Assembly: GCA_002900995.3 (NCBI GenBank)
Contig: CM035305.1
Span: forward strand, 1 to 64,000
DNA from: Ganoderma boninense
Taxonomy: Eukaryota > Basidiomycota > Agaricomycetes > Polyporales > Polyporaceae
Reading direction: 5' to 3'
DNA length: 64,000 bases
The notes under the pieces were generated by a model, which was not told where the DNA came from, ran no database searches, and saw only the letters and a program-made list of their open reading frames with translations. The translations under genes and the position numbers were made by a program. Of the stretch, positions 1-8,306 are shown one piece after another; position 1 is the stretch's first letter; each line of letters opens with the position of its first letter.

Positions 1-495
1 CTTAATCAGCACGTGCCTCATCAGGTGAGTGTTGTATCACGTGGGGTCTGGAAGTCACATGCTACGTCATGTGCCCAAGAAGAGGCACGTGAACACGCGC
101 GTCGCGAACGTGACTCATCACATGACCCACTGGCGATACGGGCGCTCGGCTACCGCCGAGCGAAGGCGCCAGATGGTCAGGTGATGTGGACTCGGGCCGA
201 AGTAGTCAGAACTGCTGATCTCGTTGCCTTCGGCAACTCGGCAGTTACTCCGCCCGTCCGGCAACGGACGACGGCGTCGGGATTCCGTCATTGTTGATGA
301 CCATGTCCGATCGGAGGTTTAGTCACCTCCTCACGTGTCGGATACGGGATAGACACGGAATTACTAATGGCAGCCCTGATGAGCCTCTATAAAGGCGAAA
401 CAGGCTGCGGTAGGAAGATCCCTACCGCCTGTCGGCTGCTTCGCCTTAGTCGCGCTCACGCTCGCTTCGCTCGCGTTCGCGCTCCTCCCTAACCC
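1..495 (+). repeat. PLE pseudo-LTR copy 1
   Basis: This is the first of three near-identical units (also 4884-5428 and 5429-5964). It differs from the others by only a few scattered bases. It carries four CACGTG palindromes, several GC-rich hairpins, the hammerhead ribozyme at 370-439 and a terminal stub of telomeric repeat (ccctaacccc near 488). It precedes the RT ORF by about 40 bp, so it is the likely promoter and 5' leader of the element. The ORF-like reading 13-297 is not conserved in copy 2, so the unit is non-coding. Confidence 0.85.
370..439 (+). ncRNA. Type I hammerhead ribozyme, copy 1
   Basis: All core elements are present in order. Stem I 5' strand GCAGCC is at 370-375 and the core CTGATGA at 376-382. 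Stem II is GCC/GGC (383-385 with 394-396), with an 8-nt loop. The second core element GAAA is at 397-400. Helix III starts at CAG 401-403 and closes with CTG 429-431. It encloses an 8-bp hairpin (407-414 with 421-428) and a small bulge. The scissile UC is at 432-433, and the stem I 3' strand GGCTGC is at 434-439, fully complementary to 370-375. Cleavage is expected after C433, 104 nt before the RT start codon. Stem I is the open helix, so this is type I. Hammerheads are known from PLE pseudo-LTRs; activity here is inferred. Confidence 0.9.
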
Positions 496-537
496 CTTTC
501 GAGCACCTCCTTCCCAAGCATCCACCAATCGCCCTCC

Positions 538-3500
538 ATGTCCCACGCCCCCCTCTCTTCTTTTGCTTCCTCTTCCTCTTCCCTGTCGTCCGCGCTTGCG
601 GCGGCATCGGCCAGTGTGGAGGCAGCGCACCTACCTGCGTGGTCCAAGGAAACACTGCGAGGCGCGCACCTCCCCGAGGACCGCCTCAACGCGCTCGCCA
701 CGGAGTCCGAGCACTCCGCGGCCTTCGTTCGAAGGCTCGCCTTCAACGACGCGCGCTCGGTAGCGGACCTGTGTCAACAGGTCCCGGTAAACTACCGACT
801 CTCCCTGTCGGAGGCGATCCGCCACATCGCCGATCTCGCTGAAAAGCGGGTAAACGTCAGGTCCGCCATCGCTAGGGCGGAGGCCGCGCAAACGGCCGAG
901 AAGGCGCTCCCCGCTCTCACGCTGAAAGTTCCGGTGTTGCAGCCGACGCGTGAGTACAGAGACGCGGGGAAGTGGGCGCCCGTCGAGGCCCAGGTCAAGG
1001 CGGCCATCGCCACGGCCCAGGCCGAGGTCTCCCGGCTCAACCTTGCTATGCACAAGGACGAGCTCGCCCACTTTGACGCGCTCCTCTCCAGGGACGCGAC
1101 CCTGGCCACGCTCAAGGATGCCGGTGAAGTCCGGTTCAAGGAGCTGGTCCAGTCCCACCAGGAACCAGTGCTCGAGTGGGCGGTGCCGTCTCCGGATGGT
1201 GCCGAGCCCATGGAGCCAGTGTGGTCGGCCGTCAGGCCGGCCGGTGCGAGGGACTCGCGGGTCGCAGGTTGGCGCGTGTCGCCGACTATCGAAATGGAGT
1301 GGGAGAAGCTCCTCCGCGACCTTCCCTTCCTCGCGATCCGCGCCGTCGGCATCGTCGAGAATCGCGATCTTGCGATGAAGATCAAGATCGAGAAGAAGGC
1401 CGCGGTCGAGAAGACCGCTGAGCAGGCGATGCCGCAGGTGGCCCAGGCCGGGCCATCCGTGCAGTCCCTCGTGGACAAAGCCGTCGCCGGCAAAGTCAAG
1501 TCGTTGGAGGCCCAGGTTAAGAAGGCGAGTCCGTCCGTTCGTTCGCGATTGATTCCGCTTATTAACAACCTTTCAGGTCACGCTCGAGACCAAAAAGGCA
1601 AAGGCCGCCAAGCAGTCCGCCGCCAAGACCCTCAAGAAGAAGGTCTCGCCGAAGCCCACCGCCCAGACCAAGAAGTCGGTCGCGTCGGGATCGACGAAGA
1701 AGGCCGCCGCGGGCAAGAGCAACAAGTCCAACGCCGCCGGCAACAAGAAGGACAAGGGCAAGGGACGCGCCAGTACGTATATGGCCGCCCTCGTACTTTG
1801 CCGGACAGGATACTAACTTTATCGCACTCGGATCAGATTGATTACGTGCTCCGGAATGCCCCGATCGGTATCATCGAGGCGTCCCGCTTCTCGGACTACG
1901 TACATACGTCGCCGGGTGTAGTTGTACCTGAACGCATCGCATATTCGCTCTCCGTTGGACTTAAATATATGTATCACCAGCCTCGAAACTCAGAATTAAT
2001 TATGCGTGCTTATAATGATTTCGACCGGCGAATCAGATGGCGTATCTTTTTCGCTTTTAAGGAAGGGCTGGATCAACCTTATGATCCTGATTATGACGTA
2101 GTGCGTGAGCGGGCCAACCGCCCACCACCGCGTCTGGCAACTTGGCTCGAAAAGGGACTCCAATTGGGTAGGCGCTTCGTTCAGGATACGATCGCCAAGA
2201 TCCCGGAGGATGACGGTGTGGCACCATACAAAACGCTCAGCCCATCGCCGACCGAAATAAGAGCTTTTCTTAACGAGCGTAACTATGTCGTTACTCTCAC
2301 AGATAAGAATTTGGGACTCGCCGTGTCAGAGCGTACCTGGCTTCATAAGGAAACGTTAAAGCTGTTAAGTAATACGAACGATTATGTACCTATTAACTTA
2401 TTAATGGCAAATGCGAAATTTAACGATAAACAAACACGAATTCGGGAGATAGCTAAAATCGTGGACAACATTCCCGAATGGGCTCAACTCAAGATCGATA
2501 AGTTCTTGTGCTCCAAATTCACGACCTCTGGGGAGTCGCACCTGTATCCGATATTCTATGGGATTCCTAAAATTCATAAGAATCCTGCAGGATTTCGGCC
2601 GATAATCCCGTGCCACTCCGTCGTATTTGGGCCCGCCGCTAAATTCGTGTCAAAGCAACTTAAACCTCTTATTCAAGCGGCGCCAACCGTTATTCATGGA
2701 TCCAAAGACTTGGTGCAAAAATTAAGTAAGCTACAACTTCCTAGACTTAACGTCGGCGAACGGTGGTACTTAGTCACCGGCGACGTCGTCGCATTTTACC
2801 CGAACGTTCCACTGAAAAAGTGCCTGGACATCGTATACCAGGCATGGCTAGACTTCACGTTCGATCCTTTAGTGTTTAATACGACGGAAGAGGAGCACGG
2901 CCCCGGCTGCAAAGGTCCCGACTTGCGCAGAAGGGCCGAGGTCTTCCGACGCTGTCTAGAAGTTGGTAATACAGATTTGATAACTAAATACCAGGATAAC
3001 TTATACCTTCAAAAGCGAGGCCTAGCTATGGGCGTCGCGGATTCTCCAGATTTGGCAAACCTTTACGGCTGCCACTTCGAAGCGAAGGCTGGTATAATGA
3101 CCGATGAACGCGTCGCGTTCTACGGTCGTTACATTGATGATTGCTTCAGTATAGTTCGTGCTAAGAGTAGTGACGAAGCCGAACGTTATATAGATTCAAA
3201 AATTAGATTCGATGGATGTCAAATCTTATGGGACTCTTCTCCATTGCGGTGTAACTTTTTAGACGCAACCTTCTACTTCAACGAGCGCGGAACGAAGTTA
3301 GAATGGCGACCGTATCGCAAAGGAAAGAACCATTTAGAACGAATTCCTTGGATATCACACCATCCTCTGGATGTTAAACGCGGTACTTTTACCGGTGAGA
3401 TGTCACGGTTAGCGACGCTCAGTAGTACTTATTCCGTCTACTTGGAGTCCGTGCACGACTTGGTATGTCTGTACGTCAAGCGGGGCTACCCACAAGACCT

Positions 3501-4137
3501 TATTTCGAACTGGGTGAGGAGATACCTTACCGAACGATGGGAAAAGCGTTTGAGTGAGAAAAACGCTGAGGAAGATGGAAACGTCTTGGTCCTCAAATCC
3601 GAGTTCAATACGGCCTGGAATTGGTTTAATGCTAAAGAATTAGGAGATATTATCCTCGGTTACTGGAAGGATTGGCATGCAGTTGCTGATGCTGGCCACG
3701 ATATGAAGCCCAGTACGCTTCAGAAGTGGCCGCGCCCGGCGCTGTCGAACATCGGCAGCCTGGGGGACACCCTCCATCAGTTTAAAACGCTGGTGAAGGT
3801 GTGGCCTTCGGGGGAAGAGTACATTCCCGACGTGCGTCTCATAGGACTTACCGATAAAAGACTGATCGTGTCGCGGAAACGCACACGAAACATGTTTGAT
3901 TTTACAAGCCTTTGGAAAAAGGAAGTATTCTCCAAGTTGGACGAGGCTGTTCTCGAAGAACGAGACCTAGACGCACCGGCTCCGCCGATGCCGGAACAGC
4001 CAACTACCGCTTCCAGCTCTCATCATCCGCCTCTTGGGACCGACCCGAGGGGTGACTCGGATGATGACGTGATTTATGTCAATTATAATCCATCTGGAAG
4101 ACGCTCGCCCGGTCTCGGTAGAGGAACGTTTGGTTAA
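538..4137 (+). CDS. Penelope-like reverse transcriptase, endonuclease-deficient, with two introns
   Basis: The protein copies element RNA into DNA, probably at chromosome ends. Residue numbers below follow the unspliced 1199-aa reading. The N-terminal third (about 1-330) is Ala/Glu/Lys-rich and not recognised. The RT part has DKNLGLAV near 589, PIFYGIPKIHK near 671-681, motif A GDVVAFYPNVP at 748, motif B RGLAMGVADSPDLANLYG at 827, and motif C YIDD at 865-868. No GIY-YIG domain follows. The direct reading across 1577-1792 gives an odd Arg/Gln-rich stretch, whereas another frame gives a Lys/Ala/Ser-rich, NLS-like segment. An intron at 1516-1576 (CAG|gttaag ... ttaac ... ttcag) switches into that frame. 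A second intron ending at 1836 (tactaac ... atcag), with a frame-keeping donor at 1793, switches back. Intron-containing PLEs are known in animals. The start at 538 is the first ATG after the ribozyme and the frame runs to TAA at 4135. The frame is intact, so the element may be active. Confidence 0.88.
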   Translation: MSHAPLSSFASSSSSLSSALAAASASVEAAHLPAWSKETLRGAHLPEDRLNALATESEHSAAFVRRLAFNDARSVADLCQQVPVNYRLSLSEAIRHIADLAEKRVNVRSAIARAEAAQTAEKALPALTLKVPVLQPTREYRDAGKWAPVEAQVKAAIATAQAEVSRLNLAMHKDELAHFDALLSRDATLATLKDAGEVRFKELVQSHQEPVLEWAVPSPDGAEPMEPVWSAVRPAGARDSRVAGWRVSPTIEMEWEKLLRDLPFLAIRAVGIVENRDLAMKIKIEKKAAVEKTAEQAMPQVAQAGPSVQSLVDKAVAGKVKSLEAQVKKASPSVRSRLIPLINNLSGHARDQKGKGRQAVRRQDPQEEGLAEAHRPDQEVGRVGIDEEGRRGQEQQVQRRRQQEGQGQGTRQYVYGRPRTLPDRILTLSHSDQIDYVLRNAPIGIIEASRFSDYVHTSPGVVVPERIAYSLSVGLKYMYHQPRNSELIMRAYNDFDRRIRWRIFFAFKEGLDQPYDPDYDVVRERANRPPPRLATWLEKGLQLGRRFVQDTIAKIPEDDGVAPYKTLSPSPTEIRAFLNERNYVVTLTDKNLGLAVSERTWLHKETLKLLSNTNDYVPINLLMANAKFNDKQTRIREIAKIVDNIPEWAQLKIDKFLCSKFTTSGESHLYPIFYGIPKIHKNPAGFRPIIPCHSVVFGPAAKFVSKQLKPLIQAAPTVIHGSKDLVQKLSKLQLPRLNVGERWYLVTGDVVAFYPNVPLKKCLDIVYQAWLDFTFDPLVFNTTEEEHGPGCKGPDLRRRAEVFRRCLEVGNTDLITKYQDNLYLQKRGLAMGVADSPDLANLYGCHFEAKAGIMTDERVAFYGRYIDDCFSIVRAKSSDEAERYIDSKIRFDGCQILWDSSPLRCNFLDATFYFNERGTKLEWRPYRKGKNHLERIPWISHHPLDVKRGTFTGEMSRLATLSSTYSVYLESVHDLVCLYVKRGYPQDLISNWVRRYLTERWEKRLSEKNAEEDGNVLVLKSEFNTAWNWFNAKELGDIILGYWKDWHAVADAGHDMKPSTLQKWPRPALSNIGSLGDTLHQFKTLVKVWPSGEEYIPDVRLIGLTDKRLIVSRKRTRNMFDFTSLWKKEVFSKLDEAVLEERDLDAPAPPMPEQPTTASSSHHPPLGTDPRGDSDDDVIYVNYNPSGRRSPGLGRGTFG

Positions 4138-4841
4138 AGATCGATCGGTGAATCGTCGATCTGGCGCCGGTACTTGGATACTGGCCAAGGGACTCAGCCG
4201 CTGGTTGGCCGAAACGTAGGCCGGAACAACGGCTCCCTTGATGGGCTAACTTTGCAGCCCCGACATACCCCGGTTAGGCACCGGGGCCGTACCTGTTTGG
4301 GCGGGTAGTATGGCCCGGAATACCACCCCGAAAGGGGCACCATTCCGGAGATCATCACTACTCGTCCTCTGAACAGGTCATGCACATCGCGAATGTCTCA
4401 ACGTTGTGGGATTGCGAGTGCTGTTCTGCTCCACTGCCTTGGCTACCGAACGCGGCTCGCTGCGCAAGCCACCGTTAATAGGTCTGAGTCGTCGTCAGCG
4501 CGCCTTTGAATGGCGACGACGAGCGCCGAGGCATCCCGGAGCGGGACGCATAAGCGGTCCTGCTTCTTGGTTAAGAACGCTACAGTATACATCATGGCTT
4601 GTGGGGGTCACGGTGATTCGAGGCGCATGACGTGCGCTGGTGTGGCTTCTACCCCCCGCCCCAGAACTTCTACCAAACGAAATCTACTTAACTTGTTCTT
4701 TAGAACCTATCACCATCAACGATGGACTACATTGTACGGCGACGCTCACCGTCGTCGGCGCGGTCTAACCCAAACCCTAACCGTACGTGTACATCACTGG
4801 ACTTAATCGTCCTACAGTGAATCTTGCTGACTACTATTCAG
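4138..4841 (+). other. PLE 3' region
   Basis: This is non-coding sequence between the RT stop codon and the terminal telomeric repeats. It contains several GC-rich inverted repeats (for example around 4258-4345), expected to fold as RNA hairpins, and a first patch of degenerate telomeric sequence (ctaacccaaaccctaacc, 4765-4782). It probably serves as the 3' UTR and the RT recognition region. No second ORF with recognisable domains is seen. Confidence 0.6.
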
Positions 4842-4883
4842 CTAACCCGAACCCTAACCCGAACCCTAACCCTAACTCTAACC
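4842..4883 (+). repeat. Telomeric-type repeat (CCCTAA/CCCGAA)
   Basis: Six to seven degenerate units of CCCTAA, CCCGAA and TCTAAC lie at the 3' end of the PLE, directly before the next pseudo-LTR. The C-rich strand reads left to right, as expected if the telomere lies to the left. TTAGGG is the usual telomeric repeat of basidiomycetes. Confidence 0.9.
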
Positions 4884-5291
4884 TACCCGCCCCAACGCTA
4901 AGTACGTTGAGGAGGTACGGCGCTTAATCAGCACGTGCCTCATCAGGTGAGTGTTGTATCACGTGGGGTCTGGTAGTCACATGCTACGTCATGTGCCCAA
5001 GAAGAGGCACGTGAACACGCGCGTCGCGAACGTGACTCATCACATGACCCACTGGCGATACGGGCGCTCGGCTACCGCCGAGCGAAGGCGCCAGATGGTC
5101 AGGTGATGTGGACTCGGGCCGAAGTAGTCAGAACTGCTGATCTCGTTGCCTTCGGCAACTCGGCAGTTGCTCCGCCCGTCCGGCAACGGACGACGGCGTC
5201 GGGATTCCGTCATTGTTGATGACCATGTCCGATCGGAGGTTTAGTCACCTCCTCACGTGTCGGATACGGGATAGACACGGAATTACTAATG

Positions 5292-5361
5292 GCAGCCCTG
5301 ATGAGCCTCTATAAAGGCGAAACAGGCTGCGGTAGGAAGATCCCTACCGCCTGTCGGCTGC
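5292..5361 (+). ncRNA. Type I hammerhead ribozyme, copy 2
   Basis: It is identical in sequence to the copy at 370-439: stem I 5292-5297 with 5356-5361, CTGATGA 5298-5304, GAAA 5319-5322, expected cleavage after C5355. With copy 1 it would cut a read-through transcript into a unit of about 4.9 kb (434-5355) that contains the whole RT ORF and the telomeric repeats. Confidence 0.9.
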
Positions 5362-5408
5362 TTCGCCTTAGTCGCGCTCACGCTCGCTTCGCTCGCGTTC
5401 GCGCTCCT

Positions 5409-5428
5409 CCCTAACCCTAACCCTAACC
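5409..5428 (+). repeat. Telomeric-type repeat, short
   Basis: Perfect CCCTAA units at the junction between pseudo-LTR copies 2 and 3. A partial unit (ccctaaccct) also ends copy 3 at 5954-5964, where the element array stops and the satellite repeat begins. Confidence 0.88.
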
Positions 5429-5964
5429 TACCCGCCCCAACGCTAAGTACGTTGAGGAGGTACAGCGCTTAATCAGCACGTGCCTCATCAGGTGAGTGTT
5501 GTATCACGTGGGGTCTGGAAGTCACATGCAACGTCATGTGCCCAAGAAGAGGCACGTGAACACGCGCGTCGCGAACGTGACTCATCACATGACCCACTGG
5601 CGATACGGGCGCTCGGCTACCGCCGAGCGAAGGCGCCAGATGGTCAGGTGATGTGGACTCGGGCCGAAGTAGTCAGAACTGCTGATCTCGTTGCCTTCGG
5701 CAACTCGGCAGTTGCTCCGTCCGTCCGGCAACGGACGACGGCGTCGGGATTCCATCATTGTTGATGACCACGTCCGATCGGAGGTTTAGTCACCTCCTCA
5801 TGTGTCGGATACGGGATAGACACGGAATTACTAATGGCAGCCCTGATGAGCCTCTATAAAGGCGAAACAGGCTGCGGTAGGAAGATCCCTACCGCCTGTC
5901 GGCTGCTTCGCCTTAGTCGCGCTCACGCTCGCTTCGCTCGCGTTCGCGCTCCTCCCTAACCCTA
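5429..5964 (+). repeat. PLE pseudo-LTR copy 3
   Basis: The third copy of the unit is in direct orientation and near-identical to copies 1 and 2, with a handful of substitutions. One changes the fourth CACGTG to CATGTG near 5800. It ends in one and a half telomeric units and passes straight into unrelated satellite sequence. No RT ORF follows, so this is a solo or truncated insertion, the innermost and presumably oldest of the array. Confidence 0.85.
5837..5906 (+). ncRNA. Type I hammerhead ribozyme, copy 3
   Basis: The same 70-nt motif as copies 1 and 2: stem I 5837-5842 with 5901-5906, CTGATGA 5843-5849, GAAA 5864-5867, predicted cleavage after C5900. Every core base is retained although the flanking repeat carries substitutions. 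Confidence 0.9.
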
Positions 5965-6640
5965 TTGATGTGAACTCTTTTGCACAGCATGAGAGAGGTC
6001 TACATCGACAACTTTCTCTCCTCGCGCACATCAGTTTGTCAGCAGATTGACCCATGAGGAGGCCGGCATCTAAGCCTAGCCTAACAGGTAAACAGGTGCG
6101 CGAAGGTGCGCGAGGCCCATAGTGCAACAACGAAGACAGGTATCAACACCAAACCTTTTGGAGAGCAAGGGCATGGTCAAAGGCTACAACTTTCTCTCCT
6201 CGCGCACACAGGTTTACCAACAGGTTGACCCGTGAGAGGGGCAGGAGTAGGGGCTATGCCAATACCCAAACAAGTGTGCGAGCACTGCGCGAGGCCCCTA
6301 CCGCCACAACGGAGACAGCTATTGGGGTAAACTCTTTTGGGCAGCGTAGGGGAGGTCTATATCTACAACTTTCTCTCCTCGCGCATGTCAGTTTCTCAGC
6401 AGGTTGACACGGCAGAGGGCAAGGAGTGCTCTAAGGCCTTGAGGCAAAAAAGTGCGCGAGCACTGCGCGAGGCCTCTACTGGCCCAACGAAGACAGCTAT
6501 TGACATGAAACTTTTTGGAGAGCATGTGGGAGGTCTAGAGCTACAACTTTGCCTCCTCGCGCACGTCAGTTGGTAAGGAGGGTGAGGCGTGGCGGCCCAA
6601 AAACCCAACTGCGCGAGGTGCGCGAGCTGGCCCCAAGGCC
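5965..6640. repeat. Subtelomeric tandem repeat, period about 178 bp, four copies
   Basis: The landmark 'actttctctcctcgcgcac' (with small changes) recurs at about 6011, 6190, 6368 and 6546, giving spacings of 178-179 bp. Each unit also contains 'agacagctattg', 'cttttgg..agc', 'ggaggtct' and 'gcgcgaggc' in the same order. The units have diverged by scattered substitutions and small indels. The array starts directly at the end of the PLE pseudo-LTR and fades out at about 6640. No coding sense is seen. Confidence 0.85.
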
Positions 6641-7322
6641 TTGGGGCCGGGTTTATATAGATAGGCTAGGGTTTATCTCGACCCTAGGGTCCATCCCCTT
6701 TGCACCTTCCCATAACCCTATACAAGAGACGCCCTCGCGTCGCTCCGGCAGACTTATTGAAGGCTGACATTCTTCAAAAGTCTGTCGTTTGTACATCCAC
6801 ACTCAAAGACTTATATGAGCGGAGGGCTTGGATAGACAGAGCGGCGGTGGATGAGGACTATATAGTGACCGGTGGTGCGAGACGTTGAGGCGTGAGGATG
6901 GCAGGTTGACCAACGACGAACTGTCATAAGTAAGTTATTCAGAAGCGCTGCGCGCGCGTGGAGTACTTGACGAAGCTGATGGCGGTCTGGGGTAAAACAT
7001 TCCGTTGCAGGCAGGCAGCTGGTGGAAGGGGAGTGGCGAGGACCACTCGAGCGAGGATCTCTGGAGGATGATTAAGCGCTCTATGCAAACAGATCGAAAT
7101 GCGGCCAAATAAGACCACACGAATTCACCGGGTTTCTTTAATAATACGACTTATATAATGGCCCACTGACCTAGCAATTCATCGGGTGAATATCACACGG
7201 CCACCAGATGATTTTGTCCTGGTGACTTTCACCCGGTATGTCAACAACTCGGTCACCACCCGGTTCTCGGGTGAACTGGAGTTTTCATCCGTTACCCGTG
7301 TCAAAATCGCCCGGAGCCGCCT
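6641..7322. other. Subtelomeric intergenic sequence
   Basis: No gene is supported. The stretch has a TATA-like 'tttatataga' near 6651, a palindromic 'ctagggtttatctcgaccctaggg' near 6666-6689 that resembles two half telomeric units, and several short repeats of 'cacccgg/ccgggtg' between 7125 and 7270. Confidence 0.5.
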
Positions 7323-7710
7323 TCACAGTGGTACACTGTGACCTGGACCATCAACCTCCTTTCCCCACGGGAACATACCATTCGGGAACGGCACTTCTGC
7401 GACATCGTGGGGCTCGTGATACAGTGAGTTCTCGCGCTGGACTGCGTTTGAGATCGAGCACATTTGACCGTATTGAAAACAGAATTACCGTGATCATGGT
7501 GATATAACCCTTGAATGTGACCGTCTTCAGCTCCTCGATGCTTTGGTCCAGTTGGTCGAATCGTTCATTGGCCCGATCGATTCGTTCATTGGTCCGATCG
7601 ATTCGTTCATTGGTCCGATCGATCACCTCCTGGAATCCCTTGCGCATTTGCTCCTGGAGTTCCGCTTTCATTTGGTCCATTCTCACAATGATCGCCTGTA
7701 GTGCATCCAT
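7323..7710 (-). pseudogene. Mug135-like coiled-coil protein, 3'-truncated copy
   Basis: The first exon starts at 7710 with MDALQAIIVRMDQMKAELQ and continues as a heptad coiled coil with the seven-residue unit R-T-N-E-R-I-D repeated three times (21-bp DNA repeats, about 7556-7620). A second block in another frame (about 7451-7332) reads VAEVPFPNGMFPWGKEVDG. It matches VPFQNGMFLWGKEVNG in the gene at 27747-28349. An intron or frameshift must lie between the blocks. The C-terminal part present in the other copy is missing, and the frame stops at 7323. It is probably a truncated paralog, although an unrecognised downstream exon cannot be excluded. Confidence 0.5.
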
Positions 7711-8306
7711 AGGCGGACCCCCTAACGCTATAGCTTCAGATTACCTCCCAGAAAGACATGTGAGAGTACAAACCCGCCGCTGCCGCCGCCGCATGAACGA
7801 CTTGGTGTTCGTAAACGATGGCAGCCTTCCTGGCCTCCGAACTTGCACCTTTCTTCACTGAACGGGCCGAGATGATCGTCAGAATAGGAACAGCGACGTA
7901 CAAAGATCACACAAGTGGCGTACACCCTTCGTTGGCGACCACACGCGCGAAGCGCCGTGCGGCGAGAACATCGTCGGCGTCCGGGATCGCGGTGCGGATT
8001 GGAGTCGGTGGCAATACCATATAGTCGAGTTGTGGAAGGGAGATGAGATCCGGGGCGGCCATTGTGGGCGTTCAAGTGTAGAGGTGCGATGCAAGGTTGT
8101 CGAAGTGCGAGTTGCAGGACGGCGGGCGGTGGTTGACAACTTACTTAATCACCACATTTGAATTGCCAGCGCCTATGGAGGAGAGCAACGCGTGCTGCAG
8201 TCTGCAGAACGAGAAAGCCCTGGACGACGTCCTCGACGGTCGCCGCCTGCATCCGTCTACCCTCTGACACTTGCGTCGCCCGTTCATCTCGTCCTAGTCC
8301 ATCCGC
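7711..8306. promoter_or_regulatory. Intergenic region upstream of ATG7
   Basis: About 600 bp between the start of the Mug135-like fragment and the ATG7 start codon. The two are divergent, so it must hold the ATG7 promoter. No clear TATA box and no gene are seen. Open frames on both strands here lack any family resemblance. Confidence 0.5.

Larger units (their letters stand above)
1..4883 (+). mobile_element. Telomere-associated Penelope-like retroelement (Coprina/Athena-like, endonuclease-lacking)
   Basis: The element consists of a pseudo-LTR with a hammerhead ribozyme (1-495), one long ORF with a PLE-type reverse transcriptase (538-4137), a 3' region of about 700 bp rich in short inverted repeats, and a run of CCCTAA-like repeats (4842-4883). 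No GIY-YIG endonuclease is seen after the reverse transcriptase. That fits the known class of endonuclease-deficient PLEs which extend chromosome ends using the telomeric 3' OH as primer. The orientation fits too: the 5' end faces the outer end of the window, and the C-rich telomeric repeat sits at the 3' end, where it could pair with a G-rich overhang. The window starts inside the pseudo-LTR, at the same base where copies 2 and 3 have 'cttaatcagc', so the left junction is not seen. The class assignment is inferred from motifs and layout. Confidence 0.85.
4884..5428 (+). repeat. PLE pseudo-LTR copy 2, ending in telomeric repeats
   Basis: It starts with a 39-bp leader shared with copy 3 (acgctaagtacgttgaggag inside it), then repeats the 1-495 sequence almost exactly. 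It ends with three CCCTAA units (5409-5428). The distance to copy 3 is 545 bp. One base change (tag in place of aag near 4974) closes the ORF-like reading found in copies 1 and 3. The copy is complete. Confidence 0.88.

Noticed and set aside
13..5764. 94-codon ORF repeated in the pseudo-LTRs (13-297 and 5480-5764)
   Set aside because: Copy 2 has a stop codon in the same frame, the composition is not protein-like, and the conservation is explained by DNA-level duplication of the whole repeat.
6666..6689. Further telomeric repeats near 6670
   Set aside because: Only two isolated half-units in inverted orientation; a palindrome, not a telomeric run.
7556..7620. Three 21-bp repeats as a possible CRISPR-like array
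   Set aside because: They are adjacent without spacers and encode a heptad repeat in a coiled coil; the host is a eukaryote.
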